A stretch of DNA of 64,000 nucleotides from Proteles cristata cristata (GCA_017311185.1 JAESUZ010002706.1:372001-436000); one strand, 5' to 3'. Positions 22,691 to 34,640 are shown, counted from the first letter of the stretch. Notes: generated from the sequence alone by a model not told the origin. Made by a program: numbers and translations.

Positions 22691-23867
22691 AGAGGAGAGA
22701 CTGCGGTAAACCTAACAGGAGGCTGGGGTAGCAGAGAGGTGACCGAGGTGGTAGACCAAGGAGAGGAAAATATCCACACAGAGGTTTTCTGCCTGGACAA
22801 GAGCCACACTGTCTGTAAAAACTCTGCTCATTTCACAAACACTAGGCTACTTTTCCCTCCTCACCTCAAAGCCCATATCCCCATGAAGCATTCCACCAAG
22901 TATCCCAGCCATGTGGAATCCCATAGCCCAACATGTTCAAGGAGGCAACAAGAATAGAGACCCTGGTATGAGGAGTCCTCATCGTTGGGTCTCAGGGTAT
23001 TCATCCGATGGGTGATTCCTGGTGCTGCAGTGTCTGTGGAAACATGGCACCCCACTTGGAAAACTGTCCACATTCCTCATGAAAACCATAGTGCTTGTAT
23101 CAGTAAGAATGCCAAAGAACCCATTTTCTGGTTATAACTACAAATTCTTCCCAATGTCAATGACAACAAATCCTTCCCCAGTCAATTCATTAGGATCCAC
23201 AACCTCTATCTTTGGCCCGAAGTTGGCCCTTATCCCCTCCCTGACCTCTGCCCAGGCGGCCCTGGAGGTAAGCAGAGCTGGCTCTTATTCTTCCCTTTAA
23301 ATTATTCACATCCCAATCTTGGCCACTGGCATTAATCTTTCATTTGCTATTTAGACATCTGATTCCTGGGGCAGGATTGAGAGGTGTCACTTGGGAGATC
23401 GGGTGGGCCTGAGGCGAGGTCTGAAAAGTGTGGGAGACCTACAGAGCAACAAGGGCCTGCCTAGAATTAATGGGGTCATCACCCTGCTCCCCATCGCCCA
23501 GAGGAGGAAGAGCCAGAGACAGGAGACACAGATGTGTCTGAAGGAATGAAATCCCAGGTCCAACTGCTTGGGAAGGAGTGGGCGCACATGTGCACACATA
23601 CGTGTGTGAGGGCGGGCTGGTGGTCTCTCAGCTCACAGGGTAGGTGGGGTTAGAAGACTTGACTCTGACTTGGTACAGAGCACAGAGGTATGGGGAGAGT
23701 TGGCAGCTGGGAAGGGAAAATAGGAATCAAATAAAAAGGAGACCTATGTGAGCCCAGGGAGACACGGGATTGTCTCCATATGCTAAGTGGTTGTAACTCA
23801 AAGTTAGACAGTCTTAGTCCTCAAGACTTCACTCTAATAGAAGAGAAAGGATGGAAATATATCCCCC
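22691..23867. other. Unique sequence
   Basis: No recognised repeat or exon. Frames of up to 92 codons (23022-23300 plus) lack domains. Confidence 0.45.
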
Positions 23868-23905
23868 TCTCTTCCTCTTCCTCCTCCTCTTCCTCCTTCT
23901 TCTCA
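23868..23905. repeat. (TCC/TTC)n pyrimidine tract
   Basis: A short impure tract of TCC and TTC units, low complexity. Confidence 0.8.
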
Positions 23906-23907
23906 GC

Positions 23908-24135
23908 TAATATTTACAGAATGCCAGCCATGGTGCTAAATGATCTACATTCACTCTCAGGTTAATGGTCACAACCATCCTAGCAGGTAAGACTACTAAG
24001 TACCCTCAGTTTACAGTCAAGGAAACTGAGGCTTGGAAGAGTTAAGTAAATTGCTCAAGGTCCTGCAGCTAATGAGTGGTCATGAGGGTTCAAGCTAAGG
24101 AAGTTAGACTACAGATAGCAAGCTCTTAACTGGGG
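23908..24135 (-). repeat. MIR SINE, near full length, antisense
   Basis: Inverted MIR order: 'gctaatatttacagaatgcc', 'ggtcacaaccatcctagcag', 'aaggaaactgaggcttggaa' and 'taagtaaattgctcaaggtc', then the tRNA-related end near 24130. Confidence 0.8.
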
Positions 24136-24224
24136 ACATAAGAAGAAATAAATAGACAAACACAATAATGACCCAGGAGTGTTGGGAACAGAGGTTAGTG
24201 ATATGCAGTAAGGTAGTTACTAGA

Positions 24225-24392
24225 CACATGTGTTAAGTGAAAATTAAATGAAATTTAAGATCCAGTGCTTCAGTCACACTAGCCACCATTTCAAGGGCTT
24301 CATAGTTACATGTGGCTAGCAGCTGCCATAGTGACCAGAGCAGATGGGAATATTGCCGTCATTCCTGAGAGTTTTACTGGATGGTGCTAAGT
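24225..24392. repeat. Short hAT-type DNA transposon relic
   Basis: 'aaattaaatgaaatttaaga', 'agtcacactagccaccattt', 'agttacatgtggctagcag' and 'gagttttactggatggtgct' match a common mammalian non-autonomous element with a 'cactagccacatgtggc' core. I recognise the pattern but cannot name the family with certainty. Confidence 0.55.
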
Positions 24393-25714
24393 GAGAGGAC
24401 CGTGCAAGACATTGGCAAGATGGGATGCCCTTCAGGAAAAGGACTGTAATGACATGTGAGCTGATCAGATCTAGAAAGGAAAAGAAATGGGGCAACAAGG
24501 AGAGAAGAGAGTGAGGGCAGTAAGACAAAGATCAATAGGTCAGCATCACTAACAAGTGAGACTTCACCCAACATCACAGAAGAAAGAGACTTGTGGATTT
24601 GAATGTCCATCCCCTTCTCATTACAATTGAGGCCAGTGACCACTAGGGAAATCACTTGTCCTGGGTCACACGGTCAGTAAAGACCAGGGTTCTTCTCTTC
24701 CCACCCAGCCTGTCACCCTGGGCCCTTCCCATTTTCTCTTGAGATGTGTACGCTGAGGCAATTTTCATCATTTATCTCACATTCTGACTCCCAACAGGTA
24801 GGTTTTGCTTGGGAGCAATCAAGTCATTACCCCTAATGCTGAATCTTCCCTTCTTGTGATGGCACAAGGCTCTCCAAGAATGAGAAGTTGGGCCTTTTGT
24901 AAAAGAGCAGCCATTGGAAAGATAAGTAGCAAAACTGGAGCTTGGGAAGCAGCCAAGTAGGACTCTATTCTCTACTCTGTTCCCATATGGCTTAGGGCAT
25001 ACTGTGGCCAGTCAGTAAACACTTCTCAAGTAAACCCATGACTGGTTGGTTGGATGGATGACATCTGTCAAAGAGTCCTTTAACCACTTTATAGATGGTG
25101 CCACATCCCCACCTCCCACACACTGCTATCCCCACATGCACAGGTGCCTCTCCACAAACCACTGCAAGGGAAACTGTCTCAGAATATGGAACAAATTCAA
25201 GTGCAATTCAGAGCCCAACATTAAAGGTAATAATCAGGACAAAGAAAGGGTTTGTGTCTCTGCAAGGGGAAGTTGCTAGATAGCTGTTTTGCCTGCACTA
25301 GAAATCCACAGACTCTCTCTTAGGCTAAGTTTATGATCACTCTACAGGGACCCCTGCTTCCCTTCTGGCCTCAGAGATCATTACCTATCTCCTTGTGCAC
25401 AGCTAATCCATCCTCCTGACATCTCACTTACTGACCGGGGCTATCGGGGAGCCTCTGATAGCTGGAGATGAAATGGCGAAAGATGCCCCTCATCTGAAGG
25501 CATTATTGGGCATTATTTTCTCCTCTATGTAAAGAAGCTGGTTCTCTGCCCTCATAGAGGGGCTGCACTTGGGTTTGGGGCTCCTCCTTTGCCTGTCTCT
25601 AGATCCTTGCTCCATCGTGTTCCCTCAAATTCCATATTTAGCCATTTAAATGATAAAACTGTTTGGGGACAGAATGAGAAATGTCAGAATATAGACTTCA
25701 TCCTGTAGATAAGG
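24393..25714. other. Unique sequence
   Basis: No recognised repeat. A 93-codon minus frame (24374-24655) has an apparent hydrophobic run but starts in the hAT relic and has no homology I recognise. Confidence 0.45.
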
Positions 25715-25855
25715 AATGAGGTAATGCTTTAGCTCACAAATTCCTCGAGGGTAGAGATTTTAATTCTGTATCTTTTAAATCTTTCTCCCAATATGCAGGA
25801 AAATGCCAGGCATATATAATAAACAACCAATATAATGGAAGAATAAATAAATGAG
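25715..25855 (+). repeat. L2 LINE 3' end
   Basis: 'ttcctcgagggtagagattt', then 'aatgccaggcatatataata' and 'aagaataaataaatg' follow the L2 terminal pattern. A (GA)-rich tail follows to 25895. Confidence 0.6.
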
Positions 25856-26999
25856 AGACAGAGAGAGACACAGAGAGTGAGAGAGAAGGAGAGAAGGAGG
25901 GAGCCCATTGGCACTAAACCTGTTACTCCGGCTCATACCCAGTCTGCTATTGTTTAATCCCCAGGAACGATAACTTACATGCTCCTTGGTCCTTGAGTCT
26001 CTGTTCCCTTTCTTGTGTCCCCAATCTCTCTTTCATTTCTATGGGGGCACTACTTTCTCTGTAATTGCCTGGTACTCATCCTCTGAAAGTTTGTCTTTCT
26101 TGGTCATTTTGTTTTATTTGGATAAAATTCCCCTAATCCATTGTTCCTCATGTCTGATACCTTTTGAGCCAATTTAGCATGGCAGATTCTGGATACTGAT
26201 GGAATCTTAGTGATTACCCATAGTCAAAGCACCCAGCCAACCCTGCCCCCAGACACCAGAGCTCTCCAACTTCCCTGTAGCCCTGTAGGCAGCACCTAGC
26301 CACCCTCTTGCTGCTGCTATCACTTTTATTATATTTTATTAAAGAAAGATTAGACCCTTTCTCAAGGTCCTAAAGTGACTTGAACTTTAAGAAAGTTTCT
26401 CTTCATTGTCCATCCAGGTTCATTCATCTTACCTACTAGATTCACCATACCATATGTCTACACCGGTCTCTTAGACTACAATAAAATTCACCACAAGTTC
26501 TTGGAATCCTCCCCTATTGATTGCTAATTTAAAGGAGACCACAGTCTGTTTTTCATCGTGATGTGATGGTTGAAAGCCTCCTGATGAACAAGCCTCCTTG
26601 GCCTTCCAAAAGTTTCAGGATCAGGATGGACCCAACCCAGCTTAGCTTTTAAGACCTGGAATAGTCTGTTTCAGACAAAGCATGTTGTATTACAATGACC
26701 GTGGTTACCTGGTCATCTAAGGCCTTTATGGAGGATGCCCAGAGTTAATGGCTTTGAGAATATGAAGTTTGGCTACACACTTGTTCACCGATTCACTATT
26801 TGAAATTCAACAGATACACTGGGCACAGCTGGGAGAGAGGAAGGGGAAAGCAGGTAGCCTTGTTCTCATTCTGTCTCTAAGATCAGGCAAATGCTCTCGT
26901 GCAAATCAATGGTTTTCCTTCCATTGCATTAAGAAACATGGGCAGTGATGAGGGGGCAGAGGAGCAGAAGGAAAGGAAAAGGGACAGGGTGAGGTCAGG

Positions 27000-27049
27000 A
27001 GGGTGGGGAAAAAGGGAGGGGGAGGAGGAGGAGGGAGGAGGAGGGTAGT
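27000..27049. repeat. (GGA)n purine-rich tract
   Basis: A nearly pure G/A run with repeated GGAGGA units; low complexity and potentially quadruplex- or triplex-forming. Confidence 0.8.
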
Positions 27050-27471
27050 AATAGATTCTTCCCCTTCACTTCCTCCATGCCTGCATCTCTGTTCCTTTCT
27101 AATGGCTGGGCCAGCGATTCATTCCCATTGATCACTATTGATGTTTTTCAATTATATCCGTGACTTTTCTGGCAATATGTTTGTAAACACAAAGGCTTCT
27201 CAGATCTTGCCTCTTGTCACCTTGCACAAGAGCTGTCCTTCATCACTGCATATCAGTTGTCAATTGAAGAGGTCAGTAAAGGAGCTACATACCCTTGGTC
27301 CTGGGTCTTGCTTGTTTTTTTTTCTTTTTCTGTCCAGGAGTGAGCATTCCTCATTCTTTGCTCTCTGGGGGTAAAGGGAACCTTCCTCTTCAAGGGGGAG
27401 AAAATTGGGTGGAAACAAGGGAACATCCCTACCTGGGGTCACATCTCGGCCATTGTTGACAACTGTGCTCT

Positions 27472-27502
27472 GGGGTTGGGCGGGGGTGGGGTGCTGGGGG
27501 GG
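27472..27502 (+). other. G-quadruplex motif
   Basis: Tracts of 4, 3, 5, 4 and 7 G are separated by TT, C, T and TGCT. The middle loops are one nucleotide, favouring a stable fold. Confidence 0.7.
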
Positions 27503-27949
27503 TTGCCATGCAGAATCCTGCACCCAGCAGCCTAGCTTGAGCCTGGGCTATAGGAACAGACTACTGTGCTCCTGAGCCGAGGTCACTGAGAGGCCTGCAT
27601 CCAAATCTTATCGCAGATACCCAGGTGAATGATAGTAAATTTCCTACGTTCACCTAGACTGATAGCTTTCTAACATTTTCACCAAGACTTATAAATAAGA
27701 AAAACAGTTCTCATCATGAGTGAGTATATCCATTCATATTTCACTTAAATAAAAGCTTAAGGAAAGTAAAAAAAAAAAGTGTGTAAGGAGAAATTAGCCT
27801 TACAACAAGTGATTGTACTCTAGTATTTTCTGTCCATTGTTCTATTTTTGTAAAACTTATTTTTAATACTGATCATGTTGCGCTAAGTTGATTCAAGACT
27901 GACTTATGAGCTGTGACCCACAGTTTGGAAAAAAATACTAGACTAGACT

Positions 27950-28278
27950 GGGGTCAACGAACTTTTCTGTAAAGGGTGGACAAGAAATATTTTCAGCTTT
28001 GCAGGCCATATTATCTGTCACAATCATTCAGCTCTGCCATCCATTGCCACATGAAGGCAGCCACAGACAATACATAAACAAGTGTGACCATGTTCCAATA
28101 AAACTTTACTTATGTGCACTAAAAGGCCCATTTTGTTTAATCTTCATGTGTCCTGAAATATTCTTTTGATTTTTTTTAAACCATTAAATAACATTAAGAC
28201 CATTCTTAGCTCACAGGCTATACAAAATCAGGAGGTGATCCTGATTTACCCTGTGGGTCATCATTTGCCAACCTGTAG
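27950..28278 (+). repeat. hAT-Charlie-type element (MER1-like)
   Basis: Start 'ggggtcaacgaacttttctg', middle 'aagcagccacagacaata'-like block and 'ttccaataaaactttac', then a tail 'tgggtcatcatttgccaacc'. Ends are roughly inverted. A second member is at 37244. The family name is remembered, not searched. Confidence 0.6.
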
Positions 28279-28844
28279 CCCAGACGATGTCACCGATATT
28301 TATGGCATGCTGCCAATTCTTTTCTTCAAGTGTTCTGGCGTCAATAGAGAGATTGGGGCATAGGGAGTCCCAACAAGCTTGCCATAGCTGCCCACGAGCC
28401 AAGGTCAAGCTCATGTTGACCTACAGCCTCTATGTTAGTCTGAGTTATAACATATTTCATTATTTGCCCCTGTTTCCCTGAATGGTTTCTTTAGAGAAAA
28501 TGTGTTTTCTATGTTACAGGTTTCTCACACGTCCTTGAAATGTCTCTTTGCTTGCTTATCTTCTCCATTAAGAGTGTGAGCCAGTAGTTTCCAGAAGCTG
28601 CTGGTCCAGTGGAAAGGGAGGGAGACTCTGCTCTTTCCAAGCACTTTCTTGGCTTATGTACACAGTCTACTCCCGAGGCTCATCCCCAAGTGTTCCTCCA
28701 TGCTTACCCTTGGGCGTTAGCCGACCCCTGCTCCATCACCTAACCTAAAGCCACATGGTCTTGGATGTCCCCCAAGAGGCTCCAGCACAACAAAAGGCCC
28801 CTCACTTCTGAGTATTTGAATAGGAATGAGAAGCCTCACTTTTT
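28279..28844. other. Unique sequence
   Basis: No recognised repeat or gene. Short frames only. Confidence 0.45.
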
Positions 28845-29200
28845 AAATTGTAGTAAAACATACATAACATAAAACCCATCACTGTCACCATTTTTAAGCG
28901 GTAGCGTTAAGCTCATTCACATTGTTGTGCAACCAATCTCTAGGACTCTCTTCACCTTGAAGAACTGAAACTCTGTACCCATTAGATAACAAGTCCCCCT
29001 CTGCCTTCCCCTCAGCCCCTGGAAACCACCATTCTAGTTTCGGTTTCTATGGATTGACGACTCTAGGTATCATAGGAGTGGAATCATACGGTATTTGTCC
29101 TTTGGTGTCTGGCTTGTTTCACTTCGCGTGATGTACCTCCATGTTCGTCCATGTTGTAGCATGTGCCAGAATTTCCTTCCTTCTTAAGGCCAAATAAGCG
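28845..29200. repeat. Old L1 fragment
   Basis: 'acataacataaaacccatca', 'cattcacattgttgtgcaac', 'gaaactctgtacccattaga', 'cccctggaaaccaccattct' and 'catgttgtagcatgtgccag' follow a very common mammalian L1 segment. It is diverged by scattered substitutions. Element strand is not resolved. Confidence 0.75.
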
Positions 29201-29394
29201 AACACTGACTTTTAAAAGATGAGTCCCTCAATTCCCTAGGAAGTAAGGGGATAACTGGGCCTTTGTCAAGTTTTAACACATGACAAAATTCAAGACAAAC
29301 TCTTTATCTTTCCATCCATCTCTTCATCTATTCTGTGTTCACTGAATATCACCCAGTCCTGCTCACCCTCTGGCTCTTGGTTACTGCGGTATCA

Positions 29395-29640
29395 GGGAGA
29401 GGGGGCAGACTTTATTTATGACACCCCTGAATTTAAATCCTAGCTGCTTTTTCACTTCATTAGCTACAGGTTTTAACCCGAGCTTCATCTATAAAATGAA
29501 AATATCGACTTTATAATATAATACCTGTTGTAAAAATGAACTGAAAGGCTCAGCATATCTAACACAAAGCTTAGAATATAGTGCTCAAAATGATAATAAT
29601 AATAATCATAAATATTATTATTAGCGTAATTAGTGTCAGG
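29395..29640 (+). repeat. MIR SINE
   Basis: Diverged MIR: 'cccctgaatttaaatcctag', 'cttcatctataaaatgaaaa' and 'acacaaagcttagaatatag'. The 3' end passes into AT-rich 'aataataataatcataaat'. Confidence 0.6.
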
Positions 29641-29739
29641 GTCATAGTCTGATTCCTAGTATCCCAAATGACCCCTGGAAATCCCCCCAGGAGAATATCA
29701 GAACCTCTTTTTTTGAGACACCAATTGATTTACTACAAA

Positions 29740-29905
29740 AAGCACCACAGTCCAGGCCTGGGACTCAGGTGTCATATACACCACTGCCTCCCTGTGACCT
29801 GGGCATGCCATTGTCTTTCTCTGTTGCTCGGCCTCCTCCTTTGTGAAGTAGATCAAATAATGCCTCTAAAATCTTCCCCACAATGAGGCAATGTCTTCAA
29901 AGGGC
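29740..29905 (+). repeat. MIR SINE, weak
   Basis: 'ggcctgggactcaggtg', 'cctccctgtgacctgggcat' and 'ttgtgaagtagatcaaataa' give a partial match to MIR. Lower confidence because the core is diverged. Confidence 0.45.
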
Positions 29906-29989
29906 TCTGAGCCTTTCACAGGGAAGTCATTGTTAAACATACACCTGTGGTTACAGACAAATGCTGATACCTTGGGAACCAATTCACTC

Positions 29990-30066
29990 AGTTGGTCACT
30001 GAATGCTTTCAGTCCTCACGGTATGCCAAGCCCTATCTGAGGGGCAAGGGAACAACGATAAACTAG
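29990..30066 (-). repeat. L2 fragment, antisense
   Basis: 'gtcactgaatgctttcagtc' then 'acggtatgccaagccctatc' resembles the reverse complement of the L2 3' end. Confidence 0.45.
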
Positions 30067-30234
30067 TAACCCCTGCACTCATCGCCATGCGTGGCGGTGC
30101 ACATATGTGATCCGAAGACTTTGACTTTACTGCAGAACAACGGGGACCTTACACAGACCAAACTGATCCCAATTCAGGGAGGAGGAAGGGGAGAAAATTT
30201 GTATCTTTTGGGGCTCGGTGGTATTCTCCATCCA
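30067..30234. other. Unique sequence
   Basis: No feature recognised. Confidence 0.4.
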
Positions 30235-30660
30235 CAATGATACTTAATCCTCCTCCTATATGGACAAATATAAAGAAGCACAGAGAGGGGCGCCTGGGTG
30301 GCTTAGTCGGTTAAGCGTCCGACTTTTGCTTAGGTCATGATCTCGCGGTTCGTGGGTTCGAGCTCCACGTCGGGCTCTGTGCTGACTGCCAGCTCAGAGC
30401 CTGGAGCCTGTTTCAGTCTGTGACTCCTTCTCTCTCTGACCCTCCCCTGCTCACGCTGTCTCTCTCTCTCTCTCCTAGAAATAAATAAAACATTAAAAAA
30501 AATTATTTTTAAAGTTTTAAAGAAAAGAAAAAGAGGCACAGAGAGAATATGTGATCAGCCCAAAGTCATACAGCTGATATATCATAAAGCTGAGACCAAA
30601 AACATGTTTGTCTCCCTCTAGAAGCTATGAAGTGTGCATAGTCTAAGCAGCCTTATAGTA
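30235..30660 (-). repeat. MIR SINE, antisense, split by a young SINE
   Basis: The flanks read continuously once the SINE is removed: 'cctcctcctatatggacaaa' and 'taaagaagcacagagag' continue as 'aatatgtgatcagcccaaag' and 'tcatacagctgatatatc'. This fits an inverted MIR interrupted by the later insertion at 30287. Confidence 0.7.
30287..30530 (+). mobile_element. Felid SINE, young subfamily
   Basis: 'ggggcgcctgggtggcttag', 'ggtcatgatctcgcggttcg', 'gtgctgactgccagctcaga' and the tail 'gaaataaataaaacatt' mark the young subfamily. Duplication 'aagaagcacagaga' (30273-30286) versus 'aagaggcacagaga' (30531-30544), one mismatch. Inserted in a MIR. Confidence 0.95.
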
Positions 30661-30834
30661 AGGAGTCATCCTAATTGTCCATCAGAAGCCCATCTGGAGA
30701 CGGATGCACGTTAGTCCTATCTAATGGCCTGGCTCTTGTTCCTTTCCATCTCCTTTATGGCTCATACTAATTAGTGATGTGCATAGTCCAATGTCCAGTT
30801 GCTGATTAATTGGTTATTGGGTTTGCAGAGGGAA

Positions 30835-30990
30835 GAGAAGTAGCATTCACTGAGTGCTTTCCAAGACCCCATCCCTGTTCCAGGAGCTTTTGGTCATACA
30901 TTAGCTCTCTTAATCCCCATAATAGCCCTGTAAAGTGGGTATTATTACCCCATCGGACAGAGGGTCCAAAAGGTTAAGTAATTCTGGACA
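30835..30990 (-). repeat. MIR SINE, antisense
   Basis: 'gcattcactgagtgctttcc', 'taatccccataatagccctg' and 'gggtattattaccccatcgg' follow the inverted MIR 3' half; 'aaaggttaagtaattctgg' extends it. Confidence 0.75.
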
Positions 30991-31689
30991 TTCCAGAAGA
31001 TGGATGAACCAAGTGGCCCAGCACCTTGGGAAACCACTGAAGGTGGGAACCTCAGGCAAACCCTCCCTTAGCCAAAGGAGACAGACCTTTCCACCTCATC
31101 AGCCTTGCAGAGGCAGGGAGAATAAAACAGATCATGCGGTGGGTTCAAATTAAGAACATTTATCATTAGCCCTGCCCCTCTGGGTGGCTCAGAATTCTTT
31201 CCATAACTCCTGAGCTTTGTTTATCTTCCTCAGCCTCCCTGTGAACACGGTGGAATTCTCTAAGAAGAGTCAGTGATAAGGTAAAGCTGCATATGGAGGG
31301 CTCCCCCTTCCCAGCACTGTGCTAGATTCTCTGCATCCATCATCTTCTTTCATTTTTGTAACAATTACATCAAATCTCTATTTCCATCTTGCAACATTTG
31401 TGCATTTCATTTGGTTTTTCTCAAGTGACCAAAGCTTACAAGGTAAAGTGATCCTCCCTGGCTCACCAGCTAGGAAGTGCAGAGCCTGGCTTCGGGCCTG
31501 CCCCGCCCACCCTAACAGATCCTTCCTGCTGCTAGGAAGACAATGCAGAGACTTCCCCCTCCGACTTTACTGATGGATAAACTGAGTCCATGAACAGAGC
31601 AGGGCACTGGCTGCAGAGAACTGGGGCTAGACTCTAGTCCCACTTCGATTTGGCTTTCCTAGAGATGGTAATGGAGCCAAAGAGAGGAG
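30991..31689. other. Unique sequence with a weak MIR end
   Basis: A weak antisense MIR-like match ('cagcactgtgctagattctc') lies at about 31305-31400. Nothing else is recognised. Confidence 0.4.
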
Positions 31690-31860
31690 GTGAACTGTGA
31701 GAGATGCCTGATAAAAGCTAATGTTGAAAAATAAATGGAGTAATTTGTTTAATTGCTCATCACTCCTCTTTTCCGCAAAAGCACAGGGTTTTAAAGAATT
31801 CCACTCCTCCCTGAAATGATCTGATAACAAAATATCTGATTGTCACTGGTCCTCCTTCTC
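31690..31860. promoter_or_regulatory. Candidate regulatory block
   Basis: AT-rich and repeat-free with 'gataaaagctaatgttg', 'gagtaatttgtttaattgct' and 'gatctgataacaaaatatc', suggesting homeodomain- and GATA-type sites. Inference only. Confidence 0.22.
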
Positions 31861-32699
31861 GCTCTCCCTGCTGCAGAATGTTTATCCCTGTCCTATGTCT
31901 TCATAATTGTATTATTCTCATAGCAACGCACGGAAGCGTCTGGGCCAAGAGGAAAATGTAACTGGCTCTCCGAGATAATGCACTGCTCACACCCTCCCTG
32001 CCCCTCCATGCTGGGCAGGACAGCACCCAGGGCACCCCCCACACCCATCCCAGGGTCCCAGGACTGCACTGTCCCCACACGGTCCCCTGAGCCGGCCCTT
32101 GGAGGCTTGCTCTACTTCAGCTGTCCCAAGGAGAACAAGCAAGGAAGGGAAGGGAAGGAACCCAGGCTTCCTCTTCTGCAGGGTCTCTGGACTTCCTGGC
32201 TGCAAGAAGGAGGTAAACTTGACCCCTGTCTTCCAACTTCACGCCTCGGAAATGCAAGCATTATGGATTCACATGCTGCTTCTGTGAGGCTGCCTTGGCT
32301 GTGTTTAGTCCCATCTCTGAGCTCCTTTTGGAGAAAAGGCAGTTCCAAGAAACCCACTGCCAACTCCCAAGTCCTAAGGCAGGCTGTGGTCGGTTGAGGG
32401 AGCAGGAAAGGGAACGCAGCTGGGGAGCTGCTGGCTGCCTAGCTGGGGGCAAGCGGGAGCAGCACCTCTAGAGGACACTCAGTCAGGCTGAGGCCTTTTC
32501 CATGCCCCCACGGGGACACAAGCCCTGAGTAGCCCCCACCCTGCCTGGCATGTCAGGAGGTCGGTTGCGCCCGCCTCAGAGTTCCTGGCCTGGGGTTCCT
32601 TGCAACGTCCTCACCTCCAGTTCGAGAACACATTGTGCATGGACTCTGCCCCCTATACACTCAATCTGGAACTGTCCTTAGAATAAACAGCCTCTCCCA
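31861..32699. other. GC-rich unique sequence
   Basis: Frames up to 139 codons on the plus strand (31978-32397) overlap equal ones on the minus strand. No domain, no repeat family. Confidence 0.4.
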
Positions 32700-32940
32700 A
32701 ATGGTGCTTTCTGCCAGCGGGTCCTACGGCAGCTGTCAGTCTCTGTGCTAGCGCAGGGTCCTGGCTCGGGTACGTGAGTCCTGGCCGGGGCGAGCCCTCC
32801 ACGCACCCTCTCCTTCCCTCCATCATCCTCCTTAGAAGCCACAGCGAAAGATTCTCCCAGGCCCACCCCAGGCGTTTGGTGTCTGAGCCCCCCTGCACCC
32901 AGATATGGTGCGCGGCCCTGCCCTGCCCTCACCGCCCTCT
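32700..32940. other. Small CpG cluster
   Basis: I count about 13 CpG in some 240 bp, above the sparse level in most of this window. It is smaller and weaker than a classic promoter CpG island. No TATA box or exon start is obvious beside it. Confidence 0.45.
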
Positions 32941-33159
32941 TCAGATGCACTGTGTTGCCCCCCTTCCCGAGGAAACTGTCTGGAACACAGAAAACCATGC
33001 TCCCTGGCCTCCTCCTGGCTGCCAAATGCAGACAAGGGCCCGCACCTGGCCCCTGTCCTTGGAGGCTGCTCTCACTGCTCAGGCTTTGTCAGTCTCTTCT
33101 ATGTCTCCCTAGTGCCAAGATTATACAAGGGGAAAGTTTTTTTCTCCTCCTTCCAGAGT
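32941..33159. other. GC-rich unique sequence
   Basis: No recognised feature. Overlapping open frames on both strands (up to 115 codons) are likely compositional. Confidence 0.4.
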
Positions 33160-33390
33160 GTAGACCAATTAGCATTTTTTAAATTACCATTGGAGAAATA
33201 CACCTAATTAGCCACTTTAAAGGAAAGCTTTAAAAAAAAAAGTCATAAATTTCTAACTGGCCACAGCTTGGAGACACTTTTAAAGCTAATTGTGTGTTTC
33301 TGGTACTAACAGGGGAATTGGTAAAAGTTAGAAAACGGATTTTATGACCTTGGTGGGAAGGGGAAGGAAATGACTGGCTGACCTCCTCAG
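33160..33390. promoter_or_regulatory. Candidate enhancer, homeodomain-motif rich
   Basis: An abrupt change from GC-rich to AT-rich without a recognisable repeat. It holds 'accaattagcatttt', 'aattaccattgg', 'acacctaattagccac', 'aaagctaattgtgtg' and 'ggttaatttc'. Five TAATT/ATTAG-type cores occur in about 230 bp. Role is inferred; conservation is not tested. Confidence 0.38.
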
Positions 33391-34640
33391 GCCAGGGAAG
33401 GGTTAATTTCTATTTACTGGAATCAATGGGGCTCTGCTCCCTCCTCCCCCACCTTCCTCCCTCCATCTCACCTCAAGTTGGGTATCTGGTTGGTCAGGGG
33501 TACCTGCTTTTAAGCTGAATGGGAGGCAGGCTTGTAGCCAGGCAATAATGCAAGAAGGCAGAAAAAGAACCAAGAGAGAGAAGAACAGGAAGGAACGTAG
33601 AGAAGAAAGAAACAGTTGAGGAAACGAAGAGCGAGGAACCAAAGCCAAATTCCAGAAGCCTGCTTCTCATTTGCGCCTCCCATTAAACCATGCATCGTGT
33701 GTGCGCCTGGGCTGGGGCCCTGGGCTATACTTGCTCAGCCTGTTTCACACTGGAGGCCAAGAGGGCAGCCCGTGGGCTTCCTTCCCAGGCTCACTCTGCT
33801 TGGTGGCCTCAGACTCCCGGGTCCCCAAACAGAAATGTCATAAAGTACAGGCACAAGGCTCTGAGGGGCCTCGTTGAGGACGAAGGCAGCACAGTGGAGT
33901 TTGGGTTCCTGCAGAAGAAGCAGGAAGGCCTCTGGAGGGAAATCCGTGTGCAAATGGGGAGGCCAAGGAAGATAAGATGGCAGCTCCCCCAATCATCCCG
34001 AAGACCCCACCCAATAGCCTGTCACCAGCCCTTGGATGGCTCACGGTGACATACTAGAAGAGCTACCAAGAGGGTGAGCATGGAGTTCCCCACCACCGTC
34101 TTGAGCACCATGTGTCTGGCTGGGTGGTGGGGTAGAGGCTGAGGAGAGAACAGGATGCCATTGTCTTGCCCTGACCCACGGCCCTATGTGAGGCACACAC
34201 GTGTGGCCTGGGTCATGCTCGCCTGGCCCTAGCTGTGGCTTCCTATTGGTTGAGGGGGCAAGAAACAGCTGCTTGGTTCTGTAAGTGGAAAAAGTGAGGC
34301 CCAGAAATGGGAAGTCATCCACTCCAGTAGAGGGTTTACTACCAAATCTGCGTGTCTGATGCCATTCTTGAAACCATACTCTTCATCCATAACCCTCATT
34401 TCTATATGTTACCAGAGACAATAGAAATCACGCACAGTTTGGAAACATGTTCTGGAAAGCCTTCAGCATCAACGTGGGCAATAGCGTCCCCCAGAGGGCG
34501 AAAATTGGAGGGCATACAAAAATCTTGCATATTACCTTCCATATGTGGCCCTCCAAAGCTCAACACTACCTGACAAATTGTTATATTTCTTATTCGGAAG
34601 AATTTAAATTTAATTTATTTTTCTCCTAGTTGGCAGAAGG
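33391..34640. other. Unique sequence
   Basis: C-rich low complexity at about 33440-33470. Plus frames up to 119 codons (33690-34049) compete with minus frames. The end near 34670 ('aaaagtttgagaaatcctgg') resembles the terminus of an old hAT element, but I cannot trace its body. Confidence 0.4.

Larger units (their letters stand above)
25860..27949. other. Unique sequence with G-rich tracts
   Basis: No interspersed repeat recognised. Contains a GGA-rich purine tract (27000-27049) and a G-quadruplex motif (27472-27502). Plus and minus frames up to 87 codons lack domains. Confidence 0.45.
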
